A model generated the notes under the pieces. It ran no database searches. It worked only from the letters and a program-made list of their open reading frames with translations, and had not been told where the DNA came from. A stretch of DNA of 64,000 nucleotides from Rhynochetos jubatus (Eukaryota; Chordata; Aves; Eurypygiformes; Rhynochetidae): the NCBI GenBank assembly GCA_027574665.1, contig CM050652.1:9590589-9654588 (forward strand), read 5' to 3'. A program made the position numbers and the translations under genes. Within the stretch, counting starts at the first letter, position 1. Each line of letters starts with the position of its first letter. Below, one piece after another: positions 1 to 12,510 of the stretch.

Positions 1-123
1 GAAACCCACAGTGTGTATTAAGTTATGGTTCATAATTCATTTCCCCATATCTAATCCAACATCCACAACTAACTTTTCAGCTATTTAAGACAACTTGGAA
101 GAAAAAAAAATGTCTATTCATGT

Positions 124-139
124 AAAAAAAAAAAAAAAA
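124..139 (+). repeat. Poly(A) tract, 16 bases
   Basis: A16 homopolymer directly visible, with a shorter A-tract just upstream near 102-110. No retroposed gene body is recognisable 5' of it, so it is listed only as a simple repeat. Confidence 0.8.
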
Positions 140-3009
140 TCAGTGGAGAAAATAATTTTCCTTAAACTCAAAGCCATCAGAATAGTTAGTTTATATTGTT
201 AAGTATGACTCAGAGGTTTGGATTCTATTGGCTTTCAGATTTTATAGGGTCAAGAGAAATGCATATTGGTTAGTAGACATCTTTCAAGCAGTTACAAGTG
301 TTCTCTGTCTTAGTAAAAGTCCATCAGGTTTCAGAAGGCAAGTGTCAGAGACATTTCACTTACACCAATTGCCCTAGACTTTCTTCTACCCTCCCACTGG
401 ATTTCCATTACATGAAGGAAAGACAGTGTTGTTTGGTTGTTCATATACTCCTTGTAGCTTCCTTTACATCTAGGGATTCCACAGGTATTGTTTTTACTCT
501 TGATTGGTTTTGGTTTCGTACCATCAGAAAGTTTACTTGGGGATTTGGTTTGTAGTATCTGAAGTCTCTTTGGATAACCACATTCTTTTCTTTGTAGTGA
601 CTCATCATGATTAATGCTCTTCCTGGCAGATAGTATTGACAGTAGACTAAGTGGGATGTGTAAGATGTTAAATAACCACCCACTGGATTCACAAGGGACT
701 TCCAGGAATGCAGAACACAGTCTCTTTTCAATAGACTTAACCATGAATAGCTGAAAATATTTACATATCAAGATTTGATATTAACTGGATGTCCAATCTG
801 TAGCTACTAGCCAAATCAGCATCCCATCACGTATAGAACGGATAAATGCACCACTCCCAGTAATCAATCCCAGCACACATAATACAGTCTGATGAACTTC
901 ACATTGTTTATACAGTGGTTTTTACATAAATACACTCTGGAATCCATCCCCAGTTTAGCTCTTCTGACTTAAGAGAAATGGAACAAAAAATACAACATCT
1001 TTCTGACCCGAACACATTTTTTTCATTCAGTCCAATGAACAAGACCTCTGGCCTGCATCCCCAGGCCTGCTGTAGCTGTGTTTCACACAAATCTGTAAGA
1101 CTGGAGGACAAAAGCGTGTAGCATCTTTTCTTACTGCCTAAAGAAGTGGTTTGATCCCTAGCAAAGACAGAATTCATCTCCCACAGTCCGGTAGCGTTGC
1201 TCGGAGCAGTGTGCTAACTGTGTTTAACGTGTAACGTGTCCCATTAACCCTGGATCTGTTCAGGTCCTCTGCTGACAAATTGCAAGATAGGCAAAACTTC
1301 CAAAGCAAAGCAGGTCCACCATGGTGCATTGCAAACTGCCTTCAGGCTCCCTCTCCTGGACATTTATGCATCCACGTGCTTAGGAACCTGCTGTGTTTTC
1401 TGCACACATACAGCCATAGGTTGTTCAGGTCTTTACAGCACATGCTTTCCTTGTGTGCCCTGCGTGGTACATCGTGATGCATGTAATTACACAGGTCTTT
1501 TAAAAGCTAAATTTGATATTTTTAATAAGACCTTTAAATTCAATCCGTCAGGTGATTTTCTAGTTATTGGCTGTTTGTTCATTATTTTGGGTCCTTGTTT
1601 TAAGAAGTATGACTGCTATGCACTTGCATTTCAATACTTCATTTAATGGTGGGTTGGGTTTTTTTGTGCTGTTCCATTAAACACACCATAGAATATTACT
1701 TTGTTTCCCCACATGCAGGTGTTATGAGAGCTATTTATATTTTAAAGGTATATTTATAGTATGGTTGCTGCAATTTCATATTGTCCTTTCCTTCCAAATG
1801 GAAAAAAATATATTTTTATTAATCACGGACAGTTTAAATTTGTCTATTTAATGCATCTCCCAGGAACTTGAAACACCTGCTGTGTTAGCCTATGCCTTAG
1901 AAGAATAGAGAGGTTATATATTAGATTTAGGCTTGTGGATTAAAATAAAGCTTTTCTTTATAGGAGTTCCACCTGGGAATGACTCGTCTAAAAGTCTATA
2001 AAAATAATGAGAAAATTTGTTTCCAGCCTAAACTACTTTAGAAAATAAAAGAAATTAACATGAAAATGTAACTTAAACAAAACTGACAAAAAGTGAAGTG
2101 CCATGGGAGAATCACAAATTTTGCCCTGCCAACAACATTTTGAGACCTGCTGTTTTCCCTGTAGGTGTCCACATGTCTTTGATTTTCTCCTGATTATAAA
2201 AAAACATAAACATTGGCAAATGCAGTGAAGAAAGAGTGCTGACCTCTCTGTGTGAACTAGCACTTGGTGCTGTCTGCTTTGGTAGAGTCTCAGTTTGACT
2301 ATAAAGATGTATTCATTTGGTTTTAATTTGAGGAAGTTTTGTGTTTCAATAAAATCACAATGAAATTCCCTTTGTTCAGATTAGTAAATTGTGACAGTTG
2401 AGTTTTACATAGATTTGCTGACAGTCAACTGTGGCTATGTCATTGTTTTGAGTTTTTTTGTTCCCTTAATATTTAAAGGAATATATATTACTTTGTTCAG
2501 AACATGCAAACAATAAGTAAAGAAAAATGGAGAAAATCTACAGTACAATAAATCAACACTTTGTAATTTTCTCTATAGCTTGTGTACAATGGGAGAATCA
2601 AATTTAAGGTCATATTCAGGGCTGTAGGCAGCTAGTTGCATGAGACAAGGTGACAGATTTAGTCTTAGAAAACTTTGGCCTCCTGGTATTGTGGCTGCAG
2701 TTGTTATTTGGCTAAGTTGTGGTGTTGGCAGTGCGAACAGATTTATGCACATAAAGCTGCCATTCTATTAGGGCTTTTATAACACAAAGTACACTTCACA
2801 AGTTGTACCTTGGTCTGAAAAGAGCTGAAAGAAAGAAGCGATTGAGTACCAAGAGAATGGTACCAGATGCTGGCCTTTTGACATCAACTAGTGGGCCATG
2901 GCTGAGCATTTCCTCAGCAAGCCCTGCTTTCAGCCACTTCAGCTACCATAAGAAACCCTCATAATAAAAAACACTATCAAACCCAAAGTTTCATGAGCTC
3001 CATGTGAAG

Positions 3010-3023
3010 AAAAAAAAAAAAAA
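3010..3023 (+). repeat. Poly(A) tract, 14 bases
   Basis: A14 homopolymer in otherwise ordinary AT-rich sequence. Confidence 0.8.
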
Positions 3024-3297
3024 GAATTAACTAAACAGGAAGGTGACAAAACATAAAGCATGCTGCTGTATTTGTTTCCCAAACTAGATGAAGGTTTTTA
3101 AAGGACTGTTTCTCACCTTTCTGAAACCAGTAAAATCAGTAATTAGACTTAGGGCAGCGGGAAAACCGTAAAGGGACCGTGCTAGCCCGACTGTCCTCTA
3201 TATGAAGAACTTGGGATGGATTTCAAGGGGCCTGCCTTCACATTCCTGCATCTGCTGCTCTTTTTCTATGCATCCTGCAACAAATACATTAAGTTGT

Positions 3298-3420
3298 TCA
3301 TGCTTCAGTTCTCCCTCTGTAAAATGAGGATGATAATTTTTAACTTCTTCTGCCCTTTCATCTGTACTTTCTGTTGGGATTGTGGGCTCTTTGGGGCTGA
3401 GTGTGTTTTTTACATCTTCA
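3298..3420 (+). mobile_element. MIR/L2-like SINE/LINE remnant (sense)
   Basis: TGCTTCAGTTCTCCCTCTGT followed by AAAATGAGGATGATAAT closely follows the MIR 3' half (CTCAGTTTCCTCATCTGTAAAATGGGGATAATAAT). About 30 bases later GATTGTGGGCTCTTTGGGG resembles the L2-type 3' UTR motif (GACTGTAAGCTCCTTGAGG). This is ancient amniote repeat DNA, not a gene. The 99- and 88-codon frames across it are chance. Confidence 0.6.
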
Positions 3421-3544
3421 AATTCCACGAGGGTGAGGTGAAAAATCTGCTCGTAAACACAGAGATACACATTAGGAATTGACTCCTGTAGTTTCAATTA
3501 ACTCCTTTGCACTTTTACAGTATCTTTTAGCCAAAAGCCTCCAA

Positions 3545-3690
3545 GTAGTTTACAAACAATGTATGATGCTATGTTCAACCTCACAATGCTCTTAGGAGTT
3601 CATCAAAAATTATTGCAGTTTTGTAGATGGAAAAAACAGGGGGACATAGAATGTCTGTGACAGAAAAATCATCAGGCCACAGATATTTCA
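3545..3690 (-). mobile_element. MIR-like SINE remnant (antisense)
   Basis: In order the + strand shows AGTTTACAAACAATG, CAACCTCACAATGCTCTTAG, TTATTGCAGTTTTGTAGATGG and AAAAACAGGGGGACATAGA. These parallel the antisense MIR blocks GCTTTACA, AATCCTCACAACAACCCTATGAGG, TTATCCCCATTTTACAGATGAGG and AAACTGAGGCACAGAGA. It is heavily diverged. Confidence 0.55.
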
Positions 3691-4334
3691 GAGTGCATGT
3701 CCTCTATCGTAGCAAACAGACTGTCCCTTCTCACTTGCCCTTTGCCAAAATATTTGCAAAGTAATTGTGTGGGGAGAGAGGAGAGACATGTCAAACCATA
3801 AGTGATGCTCCCTCTCTAATGAAAACCACAGGCACATATTGCTAAATTATTACAACACCAACATTCAAATAATATGAGTGATGAAATATATGGAAATCAG
3901 TTTCAATGGTAGAAGGTTGAGCAAACCCTTCTGTGGTTTGGATACAGGGAGGGCAGTAGTCTTCTTTACTACATTAAAGAGTCCCTTATTGAGCTGTGGC
4001 AAATTCAGCCTTAGACTTAGTGGGGTAGAATACAGTGGAAATGGTCAGCTGTAGATTAAAAAGAGAGTGAAGGTAGGAGCACCCAGTTTATTGCTGTTGG
4101 ACGAGTCCTCACCACAACCTGCTAATCAGGTGGCAGGCACAATATTCTGTTGACACCTACCCCATGATAGATTTAGTACTTTATTTTCCCCAGAAAAGAA
4201 ATTTCTTTTCAGACACAAGATTAGATCATTATATTTCTTTGTTATATTATACATTCTTTATTACGTATTCTTCATTATATTACATAATATTTCTTCAGGG
4301 AAATAATGATATCATGCCAAAAGCTGAATTCTCA

Positions 4335-4415
4335 AGAACTGGGTTAAGTTCCCACTTCTGCCATAGGCATCTTATGTCACTTAATTAAAGCCTCTCAGGT
4401 TTTGTTCTTTTCTGT
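4335..4415 (+). mobile_element. MIR-like SINE remnant (sense)
   Basis: ACTGGGTTAAGTTCCCACTT, CTGCCATAGGCATCTTATGT, CACTTAATTAAAGCCTCTCAGGTTTTG follows the MIR core: GGGTTCGAATCCCGGCTCTGCCAC, GTGACC, AGTTACTTAACCTCTCTG, CAGTTT. It is an old copy with internal deletions. Confidence 0.5.
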
Positions 4416-6723
4416 TTTGCATATTACATAATTCTTTAGAAAATGCTATAACTAGTCCAAGCTGAAAAATATTTCCTTCTGTTGAAAAGACTATCCCAGA
4501 ACAACTCTAAGTATGTGCATGTGCATCTATCCATATATCCAAGCAATTAGTACACATAAACAGGCACATATGTGTAATGTTTGTGCAAGTTTATATACCT
4601 ATAAATAGGGACCACTTCCTCCATTATTGAAATTCAGTCACCACTTAGACAAAGAATGGTAGACGTTTTCTGCTAGCAGTGTTTCTCAAGGATCTCTTGG
4701 AAGAGAAAGTGAAGAATAGCTTCTCCAGTTGGGACCTCTTGGAGAACTTAAGCAAGCATGATATAATTACGTAAACTGGAAGTAAGCCAGGATACTGGGG
4801 CTAACACCGCTGCTCAAGTGAAAGGAGCCAGGGGACCGTTCACAGCTATAAAAGTGGTCAAGAGCTGTGGTTTTAGGTTACATCCAAAATACAGGTGACT
4901 CAAGGACATTGCTAAATGCATTGCATTGAGTGCAAGCTTTACTTACGTAGAATGGCCTAGCATATTTTTAATATTTATGAATACTTGAAGCAAGCTTTTT
5001 CAGTTGGTACTATTTGTGATACAGAGCTGAAGTTAAAGACAGAAGGAAAAACTATGTTCTGTTCAAACCAGTATTCACTTCTGACCTGAGTGAAACCATA
5101 AGGACATTTCCCCACTGTTGAGAGAAGCACCAGACTTAGTTTCAAATTTTTTGTGCACCATTAGGTTCGTAGCAAATAAAATGTGAGTCTTTCTATAGGT
5201 GATGGCTGCTCTGCAGAGATTCCTACATGATTAATACATTTTTGGCTTTGTTTTCAGTGATTTTGTTCTGTCCCAGTGTTTTCTAAACACACGAAACTTG
5301 CTTTGGAAGAACACACTGTTATGTTAAAAGGGAAGTGGCTGTACAGTAAAACTTCTAATGGCTTAGACGTTTTTATAAAAAGCTTAGGAAGGAGATTAGT
5401 TGTGCTGTTGCCCATTTTAATTAGCTTTCTTGCCTTTGCTCAGCTTAACTAAGACTGGTTGGGATTCAGAAAGGGCATGCCTCAAATGAAGTGTAAATAG
5501 GGACTTGACTTGTTAGACGCCCTGAGATCACACTGAAGTCACACTAAAATAATTTACAGCAGTATTGGCATACCTTTTGATACAATTACCAAATTGTTAC
5601 AGTATTGCTGCAGGAAAGACAGGACTCCTTGGTTTTATATCACATTGCAGTGCCTTCAGTCACTGTAACTCGTGGCATGTTCTGAATGAAGGGATTTTTC
5701 ATCTGTCCTGTTAAACTTCAGACACCTTATGAACAGCAATGCAGGAACAGAGGGACATGATCCATAGGTGTCCATATCTAGAAATCAGAACACTCAGCTG
5801 GGAAGGGTAGTTGTATTTCTGTGGGAAAGTATTCTCCTCATTGCCTACATTATTCTTTTTTCAACCTAGTGGCACTAAGTATGAAAATAATTTATCTAAA
5901 CTATCTAATCATGTTTAATCCAATAAGTAGCTTTTAATTGATAGCACAGTGCTTCTTAAACTGACCCAAATGATTTTGCTCTGAAGAGGATGCGAAGCAC
6001 TTACACACTCCATTCCAGTGGTAATGGCTCACATTAGTGACACCTACAAACTGGTGTGGATGGTAACATCCTTACAGTGCGTCAGCCCTTCCATCAGGGA
6101 AAGTCAGATCATGAGATGCACGTACAACTGTCAGCAGAGGTGTGCAGAGTTAACAATACTGATGGAGAGGCACTTTCAGAAAGGAGAGGACTGCCTGTGA
6201 AGAACAGTGTGAGTCTTAGGAAAACATCAGTGAGAGATGCTTGTCTTTCACTGATGTGAACTGTGATGCATTTTGCTGCGTTTCCCTTCCTTCCCAGGCA
6301 GACATGCTCAGCTTGGCAGCAGTCTGGCATGTACACCATGGAAACTTCCACAGCAGCCTGTGTACAGCTGTGCTCAGCAGTTACACAGGTGCTTCTGCCT
6401 GTACTTTCTGTCTTGCCAACACTAGCACTGGTGTTTTTTAAGAGCAGTTGAAGTTTTGGCAATCCCACTCGGATGTTCTGCAGATACAGGGTGAGTGGAG
6501 CCCACCCAGCAAGAACAAATGAGATCATACTTGCTCCTCACTGACTTCCTGGTCACTCTCAGCCTTTGAGGAAGAAGTCAAAGGGGACAGGTGAATCATT
6601 TAGGAAATGTTTCCGTATAAGCATGCTGCTTTTACTGTTTTGTAGCTTAGCCTGAAAGGCTTGGTCACGGCATCTGCCATTCAGTGAGGTCCCGCCTTTC
6701 CCCCAGTGATGCTGTTAGATTGG

Positions 6724-6838
6724 TGACACACAGAGGTCAAGAGACTGCCTGAAAGGTCAGCCAGTGACTCAATGACTCAATTCAAATTCAGTCGTAGCAT
6801 CTGCTTGACTCTTGATTTTTTGTTCTAAGCATGAGACC
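6724..6838 (-). mobile_element. MIR-like SINE remnant (antisense)
   Basis: CACACAGAGGTCAAGAGACT, then GCCTGAAAGGTCAGCCAGTG, then ATTCAAATTCAG and finally GCTTGACTCTTG parallels antisense MIR: GCACAGAGAGGTTAAGTAACTTGCCCAAGGTCACACAG...ATTCGAACCCAGG...CTGACTC. It is diverged and encodes nothing. Confidence 0.55.
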
Positions 6839-9800
6839 CACCCAATGTGGGTCCTTTTATGTTTGTAACAATAGCATGTCAATGTTTTCATGATGAATAG
6901 AGGAAATCTGGTACACAACATCAATCCTTATAGAAGTATTCAGCCCTTATAGGAGGAACAAGCTTTAGAAACTCAAACAACCACACGTACACAAACAAAT
7001 GAGAGACAATCTTGTGGCTATTCATTGATTCAGTCAAAGGCAAGTTTTCTTTGCTAATAGCTCTTGTGCTTCTCAGGAATTTTCTGCTGTGACCAAGGTC
7101 AGCATAACATGGCAGAAATCACCCTGTGGTAGGAAAGGTCACTGTCATTTTTATTTTATGTCTTTCTCTTTCTAAATCTTGTTTTTTAACTTTTGCTGTT
7201 TTGAAAACTAAAGGTTACACTGAAGATATGTCTAAAGTTCTTGTTAAGTCCTGAGAATGTGAATCTTTGAAGGTTGAGAACATGATGCCTTCTCCCAAAA
7301 AAGCAGTCGTTAAGGTACAGAAAATAAAGTACTCACCTTAATTTTATGGTTTACACGTTCCCTTAAGACAACACACAGTTCTGTTAAATGTTTTTCTGTT
7401 ATTCTATTAACAAGCTGACCATCCAGAACAAATTGCTAAAAAGAAGGAGCCGAAACTGGAATATAGTTTTATGAATGGAATTTCTTCAAGTCTGTTTTTT
7501 AAGCTGCTAGTTCCTTTAAGACACCAGGACTTCCAGTCTTACCAAAATAGTGCATAAAATTGTTGGATCTTTATTTAGTTTTATTTAGGAAACGCTTTTA
7601 GATTGTTAGAATCGTAGTTGAATATACACAGAAAAGAGTTTTGAGGGATGGGAGCTCCTGAGAAGATTAAGTAATGTGAGGTCATGGGGCATTTTTAGAT
7701 CAGCCAGCTCTCATAAAAGAGAATAGCACAGGTTCATCTCATTATGTTAGGGAGACAGTAGCTGTCGTGGTTTAACTCGGAGAATATTTGTTTATTTTGT
7801 AGGAGGGCTAATTGATCTAATTCTTTGCGTATTACTGTCAGATATCACCTTTTCCTTTCACCTTTGCTGGAATCAGGAAGCTGAGCTCTGCTCTAGATTA
7901 ATCTCAGGGTGTAAAATTACCCTCCTGGAAACCATGAGGAAATTCACTGTTTTCTATTCCTTCTGGAAATACTCCTTCTGCTTTCTTTGGTTTTTAACAG
8001 TGTGAGCATTTAAAACTCTACCAAACCAAACAGAGGCAGTTCTGAGGAGAAGGTAAGAGAGAAGTCACCATGACAGGTATCAGTCACATTGCCTAACACT
8101 ATTTTGAGAGAGAGTAGGTCACTGTAATGATAAAGGTGTCAAGAGGTTAGAAAGGCTATAGCAGAGTTTCTAGGCCTTTGTAACCTGCTTTAACAGATGT
8201 ACAATTTCAATCATCTCTTTAAAATACTTATCTTCTGTTTTGTTTTCCTCTGCATCCAGACATGCAACCAGACACATTATCATTCTCCCACTTTTTAATG
8301 AGACTAATTTTGGAGGTATGTGACTAAGTTTTGGAAAGTTAGAAACATCTAAACTTTGTGTATTCTTACATGATCAGAATGCACAGATTCTTTTTTCCTC
8401 TTTAAAGAAATATTTTTAAACAGTTTCTCATTCATCTCTTTACTAGCTGTTTTAAAATGCTTGGGAATGAAACAGTGTGCTTGCAACTAAGTGGCAGCAC
8501 TTGTCCTGGAAATGAAATTCACATTGTTAAAGTGTTTATGGAATACATGGAATGAGAGCATATAACTCACAGTCTCTCTATGTGTAGTTCAAGAACAGTC
8601 ATTTCAAATATTGCAGGCATTACAGTAAGTTGTGCTGAAAAATAATGCACCATTTCAAAAGGCAGGTGGGATGGCACTGACAAAGCTTTTACCATATGTA
8701 GCAAAAAGATCTAGTTTTATGTGCACCTAAATAAAGAATACACTTGATTAAACTTCACTTGTGAGCCTCTTAAAAACTTCAAAGATATCACTTACAACAG
8801 TACTGAGACATTGGTGGTCTGAAGATCACACACTCATGACTAGCTCTTTTAAAAAGGAAGAAATAGAACACCATATTTACAGTAATAAAAATAACCAAAT
8901 TTGCACAAAGAATGACTCAGAGTGGGACAATTTTTTTCTGTTTCTACTTTGGCAGAACTGTCTGTTATTTCTGATCTTTTCATGAATTTGCTTTTATAGT
9001 AGAAAATGCAAGCGGTCAGATGAGATTATAATGATATCTGTTCTACTGAATATATAAATGAATTATACTAATTTTTACCATTTCCAGAAATGATGTAGAA
9101 AGGCTGGTTTTGTGAATGCAGCTCTTAGCAGACATAACCAGATGGAAAGAAATTACAACTTTGACTAACCCAAAATCCAATGGGTAGAAAAGGGAAATGA
9201 TTTGTCATGAACTTCATATTTAAGATACTGAAAGAATGAACTCCTTTGTAGACATAAATGTATCTTGCTATGGTATTGCTTTAAATAGCATAATTAGTTT
9301 ATATTTTCAGACTAGAAGGTTTTATATTCTGGTTTTTTGATTCCCTTTATCTTCCATTGTTTTGTAAAAACAAATTGCAATTTCAGGTCAAGAATACCTG
9401 AAGTCGGCTTCCAGATGCTGTTCCCAATTGCTGTTAGATAACTCTGTTCAACAGGAGAGCATTTGGCTTCTCACTGTACAGTACATAAATCTTATGCAAT
9501 TGCCGTTTCAATTTTTCTCTTTCCTTTGAACTCTTGAATGGAGGGAAAGAATTTCTTAAAGAGCTCAGTAGGAATGTCCCATTACGAAACATCAATCATC
9601 AAATGCCCATTGTACATGGAAAGTGAGGTGACTGTAATAAAATTGACATAACTAAGCAAGCAGCATCTGACCTTTTGGAGCCAGAGCTTATGATCAGAAG
9701 ACCCAGTCTTCTGAACCTTTAGGAGTTAAGAGTTATCATCTCCCCCAAAAAATACCTCAGTAAATGAAGTGCTACATATGAATGTATGTGATAAAAGAGG

Positions 9801-11220
9801 TGGAATAAATTCTTCCCTGACCCTTAGTAGGGGAGTGTTGACAGAACAGAGGTAGAGAGTGACTTTTGAAAGGAAGGAAAAAAGGAATGTGTCTTTGGAT
9901 CTAGATGGGAGCAGCTGCTCCCCTTATCTTGCATCAGTGTTAAAGTAGTTGCTGTTCCTGCCATGTCAGCCAAGTCACAACACAGCATGCAATGCTGCCT
10001 GAAGTTGTTGCAAAGAAAAGGGGCAACGGGTATAGTCAAAATGTTGTCTCCACAACGTGAACATAAATCTTCCTTGTGCTTTGTCAACCTGTTTGCTTTT
10101 GTCTACGCTCTGTTTTCCATGTAACGTGCTGTCACTACCATATTATTCTTTCCGAGCTTGCCAGTCCTTCAACTATTTCCAGGGCTGGATAGAGGAGACA
10201 GAGCTACTGTGAATTCTGACTAAGCATCAGATTGCTGAATTAATGCTTTTTCTAGTGCTCTTTTTTTAAAATTTATTTTCTCCCTCCTGTTTTTCTGTTT
10301 TATTTAAGATGAGTCAACACATACACAACTGATGTAACTGATTAGTGCAAACCAAAACATTCAGTGTTTTAAATCTTAGCAGGTGGCCTCCAATCATCTT
10401 GAAGGGATTGCTCTTCCCATTCAGGTGCCACATACATTTGCAAAAACATGTGACCATAGAGCAGGATGTAATTGAATCTCTGCATACATAATTTGTTTGC
10501 CAAGAACATTAATGTTACAGGGTTATGCCAGGCCCTTCCTAAAGCTTTTGTGTAAATTCATAATATTGACCAAAAGAAAGTTACAGGAATTTAGAATGCA
10601 GTATTTCCAGAAATCCTTGAGAAAGTTCTCTCCTCCTGTGATTGAGACACAACTAATCCCTGGGTCAAATATGTGAGCTTTTAATCAGATAGTGCATTAC
10701 AATATCCAATAGATTTTAATTACATAGGGACTATTTACAGAAAAGTAAAAATTTTAAAGAATTCTAGCACAGCCTTATGAATAAAAGAAAAAAAATTAGC
10801 CTGGTTTCGATTTCTGCTTGACATTTATTACTTCCTTTATGTTTTTCTATTAGAAATACTTTGGTGATTTAGGATGACTTGACTACTGGCTTCTGGTGCT
10901 TGACAGCAGACATAGGTGACAAGTGATATTCCATTATCACTTCTTGATTCATGAAAGAGTATGGAGATACCAGAGTGTGAAGAAAGTATCTGGGAATAGT
11001 TATATATTTCTATTCTCTCCTGCTGTTTGCATCTGAGATACCATTGCTCTGAGAAATATTATATGCAAAGAAAGAGAAAGGATAAGTTGCCCTCTTTGTG
11101 TTTTTAACTCCATCCCTCTATTTCCATGCTTACATGGCCTCCATTCCTGAGATACTACAGTATCTGACAATTTACGTAACACATTCAGGGAACAATTTGT
11201 GGCAGACAGTTACTATGGTC

Positions 11221-11315
11221 TCGGTTTTGCAAACAGGAAACTGAAGCACTGAGGGACTAAGCTGCAGAGCAAGTCATCCAATAAAGTCACTAACAGAGCA
11301 ATGGATTAGGTTCTT
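11221..11315 (-). mobile_element. MIR-like SINE remnant (antisense)
   Basis: GGTTTTGCAAACAGGAAACT, GAAGCACTGAGGGACTAAG, GCAAGTCATCCAATAAAGTCAC, CAGAGCAATGGATTAGG matches antisense MIR: TTTTACAGATGAGGAAACTGAGGCACAGAGAGGTTAAG...CAAGGTCACACAG...GCAGAGCCGGGATT. It is one of the clearest of the ancient SINE traces in the window. Confidence 0.65.
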
Positions 11316-12378
11316 CTTTGGTCCACCAGCTAAGTGGTGCTTGGGAGAGCACTTTGGGAGGTGCTTGTCTAGTGCTCTCTCTCTTCTCTTTCCACCAACA
11401 CATTTTGGTTTTCCCCTGAGCACAGTGTTATAGGAAGGATCTTTCTCTTGGCCTGGCTTGCTAGCATTTCTGTCTGGGGACAGATTTCTGGGTTTCAGAA
11501 TTAAGTATATATTTATATCTCACAAACAACTTCATAAATAAAACAAAAAGAGGAGATAACCATATGCAATCTTCCAGTTTGTGTTTTCAGGGACTATAGT
11601 TCCAAGAGCTCTTTGAACTTAAGAGCAAACATGCATTTTGTACTCTGCAGATGCTGCAGCAAACCATGACCCATCCTTGCTTCTCTGGAGTACGGTGTGC
11701 TGTGGCTTTAATTCAGCTAAGTACAGCATGTCAAATGTCAGGTTGTTATGACAGCAATAAACTTGTGATTCCCTTGAAGCAGATGTTTTAATTTGTTAGG
11801 TGTTTTTTGGGGAAAAAATCTGCTTGCATTTAAATAGATGTTCAGAATGAGAAAGGAATTTGCTTGAAAACATCTTTTCCACCTGTATGAAAACTTTATC
11901 AGAGAAGCTTACAACACATGTGTGAAGCGGTGCAAGAAATCATTGCAAAGATGGCCAAATTACAGAAATCTCCTTCACACCTAAAATATGACCTTTCTGA
12001 AATCACTTCAGTATAGGAGCAAGATCTGGATCATGGAAGGACCATGTTTAATATATCTGATACAAAAAAAGAACACTGAAACCAAGAGGGATCTTCCTCC
12101 CAGGGTGGATTTCCAGGACATCATTGGTCCTTGCCACTATGAAATAACACTATACTCTCCAAATCCTTCACTCCTTAGTGTGTTGTTCCTTTTACCCTTG
12201 TTTGTAATGATCAATGAGGACTATGGTTTTAAAGCAACTCCTAAAAGTGGAAACCTTTGATGGTTTTCAAAGACAGGGAAGAATTATGTACCTGTCTGAG
12301 CTGCAGGTAAAGAATGTTACAGCTGTGGGAGCACTAATTCAAATAATTAATTGACCTCACCTTACATGAAATACTTAA

Positions 12379-12510
12379 TAGAATCACAGAATGGTTTGCT
12401 TTGGAAGGAACCTTAAAGATCATCTAGTTCCAAACCCCCTGCCACAGGCAGGGACACCTTCCACTAGACCAGGTTGCACAAGGCCTTATTGGACCTTACT
12501 CTGTCCTCAG
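12379..12510 (-). mobile_element. CR1 LINE 3' fragment (antisense)
   Basis: The + strand begins with ATAGAATCACAGAATGGTTT, then GGAAGGAACCTTAAAGATCATCTAG, then an AACCCCCTGCCACAGGCAGGGACACC-like block and CACTAGACCAGGTTGC. This is the reverse complement of the 3' end of the avian CR1 retrotransposon. The copy is 5'-truncated as usual and moderately diverged. Similarity fades around 12485-12510. It encodes nothing. Confidence 0.93.

Larger units (their letters stand above)
1..12378. other. Upstream intergenic DNA, no gene seen
   Basis: AT-rich non-coding sequence. Apart from the poly(A) tracts and the MIR/L2-like remnants between 3.3 and 11.3 kb, I see no gene. The largest open frames (146 codons minus at 331-771, 139 codons minus at 6109-6528, 105 codons plus at 1329-1646) have no domain, no splice context and no composition shift, and are judged to be chance. 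Confidence 0.7.

Noticed and set aside
331-771. 146-codon minus-strand frame
   Set aside because: No domain, no splice or promoter context, and an overlapping frame of 96 codons on the same strand. It is consistent with chance in 64 kb.
6109-6528. 139-codon minus-strand frame
   Set aside because: No recognisable family. Three other frames overlap it on the opposite strand, and the local sequence shows no codon-like pattern.
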